A stretch of 64,000 bases of DNA from Angomonas deanei (taxonomy: Eukaryota; Euglenozoa; Kinetoplastea; Trypanosomatida; Trypanosomatidae). Made by a program: the position numbers and the translations under genes. Each line of letters begins with the position of its first letter. Within the stretch, counting starts at the first letter, position 1. Positions 39,087 through 49,116 of this stretch are shown here, one piece after another. The notes under the pieces were generated by a model that saw nothing but the letters and a program-made list of their open reading frames with translations, searched no databases and was not told the origin of the DNA. The stretch lies in contig LR877171.1 of assembly GCA_903995115.1 (NCBI GenBank), forward strand, positions 195,001-259,000, given 5' to 3'.

Positions 39087-40109
39087 CTAATCAGTGCAGT
39101 TCAATAAAAGCTTGCCAGTGGTCTGCTTTCCTTCCAGCAGTGTGTGTGCCTGAACTGCCTCCCGCAGTGGCAGCACCTTCCCCACTGTGACGGTCAGCTG
39201 TTTCTCTTTCAACCACCCAAACACATCTTTTCCTCGTCTGGCGCGGTCCTCCGGTAGTTTGATGTAATCGTTGAGCGTCGGCCGCTGTAGATAGATACTT
39301 CCTGCTGCCGTAATGGTACTGAGCGCCACGGGCGGCACCGCCCCGCTGGCACCACCGAAGGAGATCATATACCCGTGACGGCGCAGCACCGACAGACTCC
39401 CTTGAAAGGTGCTCTTGCCCACCCCGTCGTACACCGCATGGACGCCGTCGGGGAATAGTCGCCGCACCGCCGCCGGCCAGTCGGGCTCGCTGGTGTAGTC
39501 GATCACGTGATCGCAGCGGCCGACGGACTGGGCGAGGGCCGCCTTCTCCGCCCCGCCGCAGACCCCAATGACGGTGGCACCCCGTAGTTTGGCCATCTGA
39601 CTCAGTAAGAGACCAGTGCCACCGGCCGCACCGTGCAGCAGGACGACGGTACCGGGGGCACAGACGAAGCTGTCGTGGGTGAGGTAGTGTGCTGTGAAGC
39701 CTTGACAGGCCACCGCCGCTGCCTCCTTATCGGCGAGCCCTTCCGGTATCTCGACCAGCGCCCCAGTGGGTACCACCGTAAAAGAGGAGTAGCTGCCCTC
39801 CCCGCCGTAGTAGGCGACACGCTGGCCCAGCAAGCGTTTAAGGCTGTCGTCCCCGACCTGCACGATCGCGCCGGCACCTTCCTCACCAGGGGTGTAGGGC
39901 ATCACGGGTTTCTTATTCAGACCGGAACGGAAATAGGTGTCAATGAAGTTGACACCAGCAAAGCTGTTGCGCACCACCACTTGCCCAGGTTTGGGGGCCA
40001 GTATGTTGGGCTGGAATTCTTCAATTTTCATTACCTCCGGGCCACCGTGCTCGGCGATGCGCACCCGCCGGAAGATGGGTTTGAGGGAAACGAAAGATCG
40101 ACGAAACAT
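39087..40109 (-). CDS. QorA-type quinone oxidoreductase, array copy 1 (presequence form)
   Basis: NADPH-dependent one-electron quinone reductase of the zinc-independent MDR group (340 residues). N-terminal MFRRSFVSLKPIFRRVRIAE looks like a mitochondrial presequence followed by the first strand. Then come HGGPEVMKIEEFQPN, GVNFIDTYFRSGL, EEGAGAIVQVGD, VLLHGAAGGTGLLLSQMAKL (NADPH loop AAGGTG) and MISFGGASGAVPPV. This closely follows bacterial QorA. The C-terminal 70 residues (ALSTITAAGSIYLQRPTLND) differ from copies 2-4. It is the last of four tandem copies in transcription order. The spacer to copy 2 is conserved. Confidence 0.85.
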   Translation of the reverse strand: MFRRSFVSLKPIFRRVRIAEHGGPEVMKIEEFQPNILAPKPGQVVVRNSFAGVNFIDTYFRSGLNKKPVMPYTPGEEGAGAIVQVGDDSLKRLLGQRVAYYGGEGSYSSFTVVPTGALVEIPEGLADKEAAAVACQGFTAHYLTHDSFVCAPGTVVLLHGAAGGTGLLLSQMAKLRGATVIGVCGGAEKAALAQSVGRCDHVIDYTSEPDWPAAVRRLFPDGVHAVYDGVGKSTFQGSLSVLRRHGYMISFGGASGAVPPVALSTITAAGSIYLQRPTLNDYIKLPEDRARRGKDVFGWLKEKQLTVTVGKVLPLREAVQAHTLLEGKQTTGKLLLNCTD

Positions 40110-40436
40110 ATCTGTTTTCTCTTCTTTTTTTTTTTTTCGTGTGTACAACTTCACGTTATGCTTTTTGAAAACAAAACCAAAACGAGAAAGAAAGGGAGAT
40201 CGCTTACTCTGGCTGACACACTATTATCTATATCAGTCATTTCAATTACATTGTTAGGTTTTACGTTTTTTTGTGTTCCCACACCCTTCGGGAGAGCATA
40301 CTAAATAGTGTCTTTAGCCTGTGTGTTACCTACCACAACAGCAAAACAAACCGAAAACACACACACACACAAAAAAAAGAGATCGCTAAATGAAATGAGA
40401 AACAGGGAAGGGGAGCGCGAGGCATTTCCTCTTTTT
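40110..40436. repeat. Conserved spacer between QOR copies 1 and 2
   Basis: Shares long stretches with the spacer between copies 2 and 3 (41457-41789): the segment from GTGTGTACAACTTCACGTTA through TGTGTTCCCACACCCTTCGG and GCCTGTGTGTTACCTACCAC is nearly unchanged. It therefore belongs to the repeat unit. No coding gene is seen; it carries the pre-mRNA signals of the array. Confidence 0.75.
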
Positions 40437-41456
40437 TTACTCTCCGCGGCAGTCAATTAGGAGTTTGCCAGTGGAGCCTTTCCCCTCTAGCAGATCGTGT
40501 GCCTCCTTCGCCGTCTCCAGCGTGAATATTTTACCAATCTCCACCGTGAGCTGTTTTTCCTTCATCCAACCGAAGACGTCGTCTTGTCGCTTCTTTCGCT
40601 CCTCCTCGGTCACCATGTAGTCTCCCAACTTTGGTCTCTGGAGAAAGATGGAGCCCGTCAGCTCCAGTGGCGCCACGGGCGGCACTGCCCCGCTAGCATT
40701 CCCGAAGGAGATCATATACCCGTGACGGCGCAGCACCGACAGACTCCCTTGAAAGGTGCTCTTGCCCACCCCGTCGTACACCGCATGGACGCCGTCGGGG
40801 AATAGTCGCCGCACCGCCGCCGGCCAGTCGGGCTCGCTGGTGTAGTCGATCACGTGATCGCAGCGGCCGACGGACTGGGCGAGGGCCGCCTTCTCCGCCC
40901 CGCCGCAGACCCCAATGACGGTGGCACCCCGTAGTTTGGCCATCTGACTCAGTAAGAGACCAGTGCCACCGGCCGCACCGTGCAGCAGGACGACGGTACC
41001 GGGGGCACAGACGAAGCTGTCGTGGGTGAGGTAGTGTGCCGTGAAGCCTTGACAGGCCACCGCCGCTGCCTCCTTATCGGCGAGCCCTTCCGGTATCTCG
41101 ACCAGCGCCCCAGTGGGTACCACCGTAAAAGAGGAGTAGCTGCCCTCCCCGCCGTAGTAGGCGACACGCTGGCCCAGCAAGTGTTTAAGGCTGTCGTCCC
41201 CGACCTGCACGATCGCGCCGGCACCTTCCTCACCGGGGGTGTAGGGCATCACGGGTTTCTTATTCATCCCGGAACGGAAATAGGTATCAATGAAGTTGAC
41301 ACCAGCAAAGCTGTTGCGCACCACCACTTGCCCAGGTTTGGGGGCCAGTATGTTGGGCTGGAATTCTTCAATTTTCATTACCTCCGGGCCACCGTGCTCG
41401 GCGATGCGCACCCGACGGAAGATGGGTTTGAGGGAAACAAAAGAGCGACGAAACAT
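40437..41456 (-). CDS. QorA-type quinone oxidoreductase, array copy 2 (presequence form)
   Basis: 339 residues, the same presequence-like start as copy 1 (MFRRSFVSLKPIFRRVRIAE), nearly identical to it through the N-terminal and central parts. The end switches to the copy 3/4 type (PVAPLELTGSIFLQRPKLGD, ending KLLIDCRGE). The catalytic and nucleotide motifs are intact (GAAGGTG, EEGAGAIVQVGD). A mosaic of this sort implies recombination among the copies. The distance from the stop of copy 1 is 1350 bases, so the repeat unit is about 1.35 kb. Confidence 0.85.
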   Translation of the reverse strand: MFRRSFVSLKPIFRRVRIAEHGGPEVMKIEEFQPNILAPKPGQVVVRNSFAGVNFIDTYFRSGMNKKPVMPYTPGEEGAGAIVQVGDDSLKHLLGQRVAYYGGEGSYSSFTVVPTGALVEIPEGLADKEAAAVACQGFTAHYLTHDSFVCAPGTVVLLHGAAGGTGLLLSQMAKLRGATVIGVCGGAEKAALAQSVGRCDHVIDYTSEPDWPAAVRRLFPDGVHAVYDGVGKSTFQGSLSVLRRHGYMISFGNASGAVPPVAPLELTGSIFLQRPKLGDYMVTEEERKKRQDDVFGWMKEKQLTVEIGKIFTLETAKEAHDLLEGKGSTGKLLIDCRGE

Positions 41457-41789
41457 ATCTGTTTCTTCTTCTTCTTTTCTTATCGTGTGTACAACTTCAC
41501 GTTATACTTTTTGAAAACAAAACCAAAATGAGAAAGAAAGGGAGATCGCTTCACTCTGGCTGACACACTATTATCTATATCAGTCATTTCAATTACATTG
41601 TTAGGTTTTACGTTTTTTTGTGTTCCCACACCCTTCGGGAGAGCATACTAAATAGTGTCTTTAGCCTGTGTGTTACCTACCACAACAGCAAAACAAACCG
41701 AAAAAACTAAACGAAAATACACACAAAAAAAAAGAGATCGCTAAATGAAGTGAGAAACAGGGAAGGGGAGCGCTGGGCATTTCCCCCTT
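41457..41789. repeat. Conserved spacer between QOR copies 2 and 3
   Basis: Second copy of the array spacer, nearly identical to 40110-40436. The block CCCACACCCTTCGGGAGAGC and the following TTACCTACCACAACAGCAAA also appear, more diverged, in the spacer at 42890-43020. Confidence 0.75.
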
Positions 41790-42780
41790 TTACTCTCCGC
41801 GACAGTCAATTAGGAGTTTGCCAGTGGAGCCTTTCCCCTCTAGCAGATCGTGTGCCTCCTTCGCCGTCTCCAGCGTGAATATTTTACCAATCTCCACCGT
41901 GAGTTGTTTTTCCTTCATCCAACCAAAGACGTCGTCTTGTCGCTTCTTTCGCTCCTCCTCGGTCACCATGTAGTCTCCCAACTTTGGTCTCTGGAGAAAG
42001 ATGGAGCCCGTCAGCTCCAGTGGCGCCACGGGCGGCACTGCCCCGCTAGCATTCCCGAAGGAGATCATATACCCGTGACGGCGCAGCACCGACAGACTCC
42101 CCCGGAAGGTGCTCTTGCCCACCCCGTCGTACACCGCATGGACGCCGTCGGGGAACAGTCGCCGCACCGCCGCCGGCCAGTCGGGCTCGCTGGTGTAGTC
42201 GATCACGTGATCGCAGCGGCCGACGGACTGGGCGAGGGCCGCCTTCTCCGCCCCGCCGCAGACCCCAATGACGGTGGCACCCCGTAGTTTAGCCATCTGA
42301 CTCAGTAAGAGACCAGTGCCACCGGCCGCACCGTGCAGCAGGACGACGGTACCGGGGGCACAGACGAAGCTGTCGTGGGTGAGGTAGTGTGCTGTGAAGC
42401 CTTGACAAACTGCCGCTGCCGCCTCTTTGGCATCCAGACCCTCCGGCATCTTCAACGATAGCCACGGAGGGGACGACGGTGAAGGAAGCATAGCTGCCCT
42501 CCCCTCCAAAGTAGGCGACTTGCTTTCCAAGTAAATGATTCAAGCTGTCGTCACCAACCTTCACCACCTCACCGGCACCTTCTTCACCGGGTGTGTAGGG
42601 CATAGTGGGTTTCTTATACAGACCAGAACGGTAATACGTGTCAATAAAATTAATGCCAGCAAAGCTGTTGCGGACGAGGACTTGATCGGACTTGAGCGTA
42701 ACGGTCTCTGGGGTGACGGTGGCGGGACCAACTTGTAGTTTATCTGACCCACCGTGCTCGGCGACAAAAACTTGTGTCAT
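41790..42780 (-). CDS. QorA-type quinone oxidoreductase, array copy 3 (no presequence), one apparent frameshift
   Basis: Starts MTQVFVAEHGGSDKLQVGPA with no presequence, so it is likely cytosolic. The gene matches copy 4 in its first third and copies 2 and 4 at its end. One base too many near 42451 (AA on the minus strand, just before ATGCCGGAG) splits it between VPSVAIVE and the segment MPEGLDAKEAAAAVCQGFTA. Both sides read as one protein of about 329 residues. The remainder is intact (GAAGGTG, FGNASGAVPPVAPLEL). Either an assembly error or a recently broken copy. Confidence 0.8.
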
Positions 42781-43115
42781 GTTTTTGTTTTTTTTCCGTT
42801 TTTTGTGATGGACTAGTAAACAACAGGGAGAGGAGGAAAAAGTAGATACCACTACCACATCGTTGTCATCAGACTAAACAACAACAGACGTACTGGAACA
42901 CATCGTTATGTTTTTGTGTTCTTGTTGATCCCACACCTTTCGGAAAAGGATACCGAATAATGTTCTTGCCTGTGTGTTACCTACCACAACAGCAAAGAAA
43001 CCAAAAATAAACCGAACAAAACAAAAAGTAAAAACGGAGGCAACAAAAACAAAAAAAGTGCCGTTAGATTGATTCAAAAACAGGGAAAGCGTTCGCCGTC
43101 GTCTACTCTTTTTTT
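42781..43115. repeat. Diverged spacer between QOR copies 3 and 4
   Basis: Keeps the core GTGTGTTACCTACCACAACA and a related CCCACACCTTTCGG of the other two spacers but has otherwise changed, in step with the greater divergence of copies 3 and 4. Confidence 0.6.
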
Positions 43116-44105
43116 TTACTCTCCGCGACAGTCAATCAGAAGTTTGCCAGTGGAGCCTTTTCCCTCTAGCAGATCGTGTGCCTCCTTCGCCGTCTCCAGC
43201 GTGAATATTTTCGCTATTTTCACGGTCAGCTGTTTCTCTTTTAACCATCCAAAGACGTCATCCCGACGTTTCGCACGTTCTTCCTCGGTGATCATGTAGT
43301 CATCTAGCTTGGGCCTTTGAAGAAAGATGGAGCCCGTCAGCTCCAGTGGCGCGACCGGCGGCACCGCCCCGCTAGCATTCCCGAAGGAGATCATATACCC
43401 GTGACGGCGCAGCACCGACAGACTCCCTTGAAAGGTGCTCTTGCCCACCCCGTCGTACACCGCATGGACGCCGTCGGGGAACAGTCGCCGCACCGCCGCC
43501 GGCCAGTCGGGCTCGCTGGTGTAGTCGATCACGTGATCGCAGCGGCCGACGGACTGGGCGAGGGCCGCCTTCTCCGCCCCGCCGCAGACCCCAATGACGG
43601 TGGCACCCCGTAGTTTAGCCATCTGACTCAGTAAGAGACCAGTGCCACCGGCCGCACCGTGCAGCAGGACGACGGCACCGGGGGCACAGACGAAGCTGTC
43701 GTGGGTGAGGTAGTGCGCTGTGAAACCTTGATTGATAGCGGCGGCCGCCTCCTGCTCAGCGAGTCCGTCTGGTATCTCAAACACCGCCGTCACTGGTACA
43801 GTGGTGAAGGAAGCATAACTACCATCCCCATTATAGTACGCCACGTGCTTTCCCAACAAGTAGTTCAGACTGTCGTCACCAACCTTGACCACCTCACCGG
43901 CGCCCTCCTTGCCGGGCGTGTATGGCATCACCGGTTTCTTGTACAGACCAGAGCGGTAATAGGTGTCGATAAAGTTGACCCCGGCGTAGCGGTTGCGGAC
44001 GAGGACTTGATCAGACTGGAGCGTCACGGTCTCTGGGGTAGTGGTGGCGGGGCCAACCTGAAGCTTGTCGGACCCACCGTACTCGGCGACAAAAACTTGT
44101 GTCAT
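43116..44105 (-). CDS. QorA-type quinone oxidoreductase, array copy 4 (no presequence)
   Basis: 329 residues, intact, starting MTQVFVAEYGGSDKLQVGPA. Motifs: GVNFIDTYYRSGLYKKP, KEGAGEVVKVGDDS, HGAAGGTGLLLSQMAKL, ISFGNASGAVPPVAPLELTG and the terminal KLLIDCRGE. It lacks a presequence, in contrast to copies 1 and 2. It is the first array member in transcription order. Its central third is nearly identical in DNA to that of the other copies, while its ends are more diverged. Confidence 0.85.
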   Translation of the reverse strand: MTQVFVAEYGGSDKLQVGPATTTPETVTLQSDQVLVRNRYAGVNFIDTYYRSGLYKKPVMPYTPGKEGAGEVVKVGDDSLNYLLGKHVAYYNGDGSYASFTTVPVTAVFEIPDGLAEQEAAAAINQGFTAHYLTHDSFVCAPGAVVLLHGAAGGTGLLLSQMAKLRGATVIGVCGGAEKAALAQSVGRCDHVIDYTSEPDWPAAVRRLFPDGVHAVYDGVGKSTFQGSLSVLRRHGYMISFGNASGAVPPVAPLELTGSIFLQRPKLDDYMITEEERAKRRDDVFGWLKEKQLTVKIAKIFTLETAKEAHDLLEGKGSTGKLLIDCRGE

Positions 44106-44293
44106 GTTTTGCTTTTTTTTTGCTTTTTGAATTGTAAGAATTGAAATGGGCGAAGGAGTTCAGAAACAACAAAGAATCACAAATCTGTGTTCTCGTACAT
44201 ACTGTGAAACGACGATAACTGGATCAAAAAAATGTAACCATAAAAGAGAGTTGAAGCGTATAACGCTTTTTCGGGTTTGATGTATGTGTTTAT

Positions 44294-47200
44294 TCAAAAA
44301 GGATTTTTCCGCAAGAAGAGCATCACGAACGCCAAAAAATAAAAGTGCTCAAACTCGGTAAAACACACTTCCACGTAGTAATCCTCCGGGTCAAAGAAGG
44401 AGAAGGCACAGCCGAGAAAGATGATGGGCCACACAATGAGAAAACAAAACGCAAACCGCATATTCGAAAATCGCAAAAACAGTTGCACCACGTATAACTG
44501 TTCTTGTTCGAGTTTATTTTCCATCTCGAGTAGCTTTTCAATTCGTCGACGGCTCACCCGCTGTGAGTACTTTTTATCGTAACTTTTTGCCCCCAGTCCG
44601 TTACTCTGACCGTTGTCAAAGAAAAGGAGAATCCAACGAAGAGTTGGAGAGAGAAGAAAGAGAGTCGGTGTCGGTCTCAATGTCTTCAAACTCATCTCCA
44701 CTGGAGACGTCACTCGGTGGTCTGGCGTGACTTCGCTTTTTCTTCTTTTTCTTTTTTTGGGTCGATGCTCTTTCCTTGCTCTTGCTCTGCCCTTTTTTAC
44801 GTTTCGAGCTGGTCATTTTGTTGTCGCTGGAAGGGGTGCCGTCCTCCGTGGTGGAGGGAAGATTCGAGTTAAGCTCATCGTCGTCGTTTCTGCTCGATAA
44901 ACTGCTATCGTAGTGATCGGTGTCGGTCGGGTCCGGCGAGGCACTTCCCTCTCGTACATTCACACTGGATTGGTAGTGACTGTTGGTTTCCTCATTGACA
45001 TCGACCTCTGACAGCGTTCTGTTAGTGTGTGTCGTCGTTCGGTTCTTCGTCGACTATGCACGGTGTGACGGGACGCGGTTTTTTTCTTCTTCTTGGATTT
45101 TTCCCTACCGGTGGTGCCATCGTTGTGAAAATATAAATCGACTAACCCCACTTGATGATTCTTCCGCCCGACGAGGCGGTCACGGTTGGGCTTCGTTTGT
45201 TTATAATGTAACCGAATATACCGCAGATAATTATAATACTGTGCATACGTAAAGTTTTCTCCATTACTCGTGTTGTAATTGCCTCCATAATAGTTGCTGG
45301 AAGGCACATTGGCGGCGTCATTTGCCTTGTAACTATTCGCCAGACTTAACACTTTATTGCGCATGGCCTGGTGCATCATGAATTCTTTGCTCAGTTCCCG
45401 AAACGACGATTTGGGTAGAATAGCCTTGGCGAGGGTGGAAGTGACGAGGAACATGCGCACCGCGTTATGCACATGAAAGGCAATTTGATAGGCGATGCTG
45501 AGATAGCTGAAGACGAGGCAGCTGGTGCCAGCGCGGTGTCGGGCGAAGGGGTTCGCATTGAATACCAACGCCGACTGACTCATCGGTGTGGGGTGACACG
45601 TCGCAACGAGCACAAATAACACAAACGCCACAATCGTGCCGAGACTTAAAATAATAATGGTACTCGTCCGGAGTTGATTGTAGGCCACTCCCCATCCCAC
45701 CCCAACCAACAACTCCTCCGCAAATAATAGTGAGCCCGCCGAAACGTATAAAATCAGCGATAACACCGTCAAACCGTTCATTTCCTCCTCAATAAAGGAA
45801 ATCCCCGTTAAGATGGAATAATTAGCGGCCAGAAAGATGCAATAGAGGACTTTAATAATAATGGTGACGAGTGTCATCCACTGCAGTGGTGGGTAAAAGA
45901 TGAGGATGTGACGGAACCCAAAGTGATTTTGAAAAAAACGTCGAACCCTAGCCGAACAGCTGTTGTCTTCCTCCGTGTCCTCATCGTCGGTGATGCGCTT
46001 GCGAACAGGTTTACTTTTTTTGCTACTCCCACTGCGACGCCGGTCTTCCTCCTCATCGCTGCTGTTGGAGTAGAAGGAATCCATCGAGTCCTCACTGCTA
46101 TCCCCGTGCACTTCTTCCTTCTTTTTCTTCACCACCACCACCGGCGCCCGTCGCTGCTGTCGGCCACACGGAATCATCATAATTAAAAAAATGACAAACA
46201 ACGCCATGTACAAGACCATAAAAATAAAATACACAATCGAGGTCATGTAGTACTCCCCGCTGCCGGGGCTGTTGTTCACGTTGCGGAATTCAAATTCCAT
46301 ATCAATCGTAATCGGAAGCGGACTGCACTGGACCACCACCGCCATCATGGACGCCGGGGCATACCGGTGATCAATTCGTATGGTATTATTCGCTAATTTT
46401 GCTTGCAAAGTGGCATTGGTCGACTGCCAGTAAAACCCCTCGATCATATCATTCAGTGAAATGGTATACAAGGAGGGGGCGGTACACATCCTCGCTGGAA
46501 AGTGTTCAATATCATGATTTAAGATACGCAAGACTTCTTCTAGTTTGAAAGCATCCGAGGAGGATTGATCAAACTCCTTGGAGGCCATTTCTCTTGAGTT
46601 GGGGTCCACGTTTAAAAGCTGATACAAGACATCTTTATCAAATATTTTCAACCGCAAGTCCATCTGCGCGACGAGCAGTTCGGTGGTGATGAGCCGTCGC
46701 ACCATCGGCGGGTTCATGAGATCACTGTCGTGTGTTTTCAGATAAGCAGGACAGGTACGCTCCGGGACCGTGCCACCCCCCTGCGAAGGAAAGCGACCAC
46801 TATTCGTAATCACTGGGGCATTATAAATACAATGCAGACGAGGCTGATTGTAAAAGAAGAAGAGCGGATCGCGCCAGAGGTCGCCTGGGGTGTCGGTGGA
46901 TGCCGCGGACTCGACCCCCTCGGAGGGATCTAATAAGAAACGACTGGCGTACAAGGCATACGTATCCGACGAGAAGATGGAATTGATGGCCGCAGAGGCA
47001 GGAGTCCGCGTGCAGGGTGATGGAAATATAACCACCTGGTAACATGAGGAACGGTTGGGCCTCATTGATAATAAAATAATAATCATTCAGCGCGATTTCG
47101 GGGTAGAGAAACGATTTCGTAAACTCATTGATGTAATATCCGGCGGTTTGGTTGGGGATGTTTTCGAGGGAAATGTTCCCGAGCGGGTCGAAGTCACTGG

Positions 47201-47318
47201 GGGTATCTCTCAGTGTAAAAGCAAACTGATCGCGGTATACGACAGCAAACACGACAGGACTAAGGAGGCCGATGAGGAAAAGTAAGGTAATGTGCAGAAA
47301 AGATCTAAATGAAAACAT
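44294..47318 (-). CDS. Multi-pass membrane protein of unknown family, several apparent frameshifts
   Basis: Overlapping segments in different frames read as one protein of about 1000 residues. It begins with a signal peptide (MFSFRSFLHITLLFLIGLLS), then an extracellular or lumenal domain of about 330 residues (TLHADSC, then NSIFSSDTYALYASRFLLDP). Hydrophobic segments follow (MTSIVYFIFMVLYMALFVIF, MTLVTIIIKVLYCIFLAANY, VLSLILYVSAGSLLFAEELL, IIILSLGTIVAFVLFVLVAT, FSYLSIAYQIAFHVHNAVRM, and in the last piece RFAFCFLIVWPIIFLGCAFS). A charged insert lies between the first and second helices. Frame changes near 47000, 44960-45048 and 44640 are needed. The layout (large N-terminal domain, about seven helices) recalls GOST or Wntless-like proteins, but I do not recognise it. 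That the last 350 bases belong is inferred from the lack of room for a separate gene. Confidence 0.55.
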
Positions 47319-47654
47319 GATGTTAAAGAAAAAATGTGTGGTACTTTATGATTTCTAAAGAAAAAAAAAAGATAAGGGAAGTTTTCTTTTTTATTTCTGT
47401 GGGAGACTGGAACCAACATTTTTTTCGAATTTTTTTATTTATTCCAATAATAATAATAATAATAGAATTATGTCCATATATGGTCCATATATATCTCACT
47501 TTAGAATAGTGCTTTTCTTTTAAATAGAAAATCTCTCTGGGATAGAAAAAACAACAAACAAACAAACAAAAAAAGGAAAAAACGTCCTTCACTATATTCT
47601 CTATTTCCTTCTTCTTTTTTTTTTCTCGTTTGCCTTTCTTTTTCTCATCTTTTA
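47319..47654. other. Intergenic region, no gene seen
   Basis: AT-rich spacer with an (AAT)n-type run at 47447-47463 and several A and T tracts. It should contain the acceptor for the membrane protein. Nothing else supported. Confidence 0.6.
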
Positions 47655-48849
47655 TTATTGCTCCGAGTACCGGTGGGCCTGCCCCTCCAGTCGCTTCATA
47701 TCGGCCACCTTGCGCACCGCTTTGTTAAAATCTTCCTCCAACACATAGTCGCGCCCCGCACGGATGGCGAACATACCTGCCTCGGTACACACATTTCTCA
47801 AATCCGCCCCGTTAAACCCTTCCGATAGTTTCACGACGTTATCAAAATCGATTTCTCCTTTTTTGGTAATCTTTGCGCTGTGAATTTTGATAATATCCAA
47901 TCGCCCCGCGTCGTTCGGAAGGCTGATTTCTATCTTACGGTCTAGTCGGCCAGGCCGCATGAGCGCGGGGTCTAGCGTGTCGGGGCGGTTCGTTGCCATA
48001 ATCACCTTCACACGTCCTAGCTGGTCAAACCCATCCAGTTGATTCAACAGTTCAATTAACGTTCGCTGTACTTCACGATCACTGGCACTGCCTTCGATAC
48101 GCTTTCCGCCGATGGCATCGACCTCATCAATAAAGACAATGCAAGGCTCGTGTTCTTTGGCGTAGGCAAAGATTTCACGAATCATGCGGGCCGACTCCCC
48201 AATGTACTTTTCGACAATGGAGGAGGCGGAAATTTTGAGAAAAGCGGCGTCGACGTTACTGGCGATGGCTTTTGCCAGTAACGTTTTCCCCGTGCCAGGC
48301 GGACCATACAATAAGACACCTTTCGGGGCGGCGATGCCCACGCGAGCGAACAATTCAGGATTGGTTAACGGTAGTTCAATCACTTCGCGCATGTTTCTCA
48401 TTTGTGTCTGCAGACCTCCGATTTCTTGAAAGGAGATGTGATTGCCTTCGTTCCCAAGATATTGCATCGAGTAGACTTGCGGGTTGACCTCACGAGGGAG
48501 GACTTTAATAATCGTAAGCGTGGTGATCTCGAGCGCGACACGCGTTCCGAATTTTAACTTTTTGGGATCGATGGACTTCTTGTAGCCGACTAGGTGACGC
48601 GCGCCGCTGCCACTCTTCACAATATACTTTTCATCATCGATGCGGCGCAACACTTCCCCAATGTAATGTCCAATAGAAAGAAACATTTTTATTTGTTCCG
48701 TCGTTTTATCTAATTCCGCCTCTTTTGCGCGTACATCCCGGCGAAGCTGGACGACGCTGTTTTGAAGTTGATTGCGGGTTAAGGGTGTGTTTTTTGACTT
48801 CTTCTACGAGGGCGGCGCGCTCGGGGTCGATGGGAGCTTGGGTCTGCAT
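47655..48849 (-). CDS. RPT4: 26S proteasome regulatory ATPase subunit Rpt4, one apparent frameshift
   Basis: A ring ATPase of the 19S base that unfolds ubiquitinated proteins. The body is a near-complete match to Rpt4/PSMC6 in my memory: [40 protein letters not shown], Walker [29 protein letters not shown] (Walker B), [20 protein letters not shown] and [20 protein letters not shown]. The N-terminal coiled coil ([20 protein letters not shown], then [20 protein letters not shown]) is in another frame, and the two meet at a CCC run (minus strand) near 48776, where one base fewer gives continuity. The protein would be about 397 residues, the normal length. As Rpt4 is essential in eukaryotes, the break is probably an error. 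Confidence 0.92.
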
Positions 48850-49116
48850 CAATAAGGAAAATAAAAATGAAAGTGTTACTTTTTTTTCTCTTTTTTTTTT
48901 TTGGAAAAGGGAAAGAGAGAGAAAGTGGTGTGGGATAAAGAAGAAAAAAAAAGTTGTTTTGCGTAGAAATGAAAAAAAAAATGGTAATCATGAAAAAAAG
49001 TGTTTTTTTTTTTTAAAACCAATTAATTATAAATATAGTTTTTTTTTTTTTATAAATCATTAATTATATACGTATATTAAAAATAAATGTGAATATTATA
49101 TATATATATTTTTTTT

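Noticed and set aside
39633-44144. Open frames of 100-220 codons antisense to the QOR genes
   Set aside because: They repeat with each array copy because the genes do, and no independent signal supports them.
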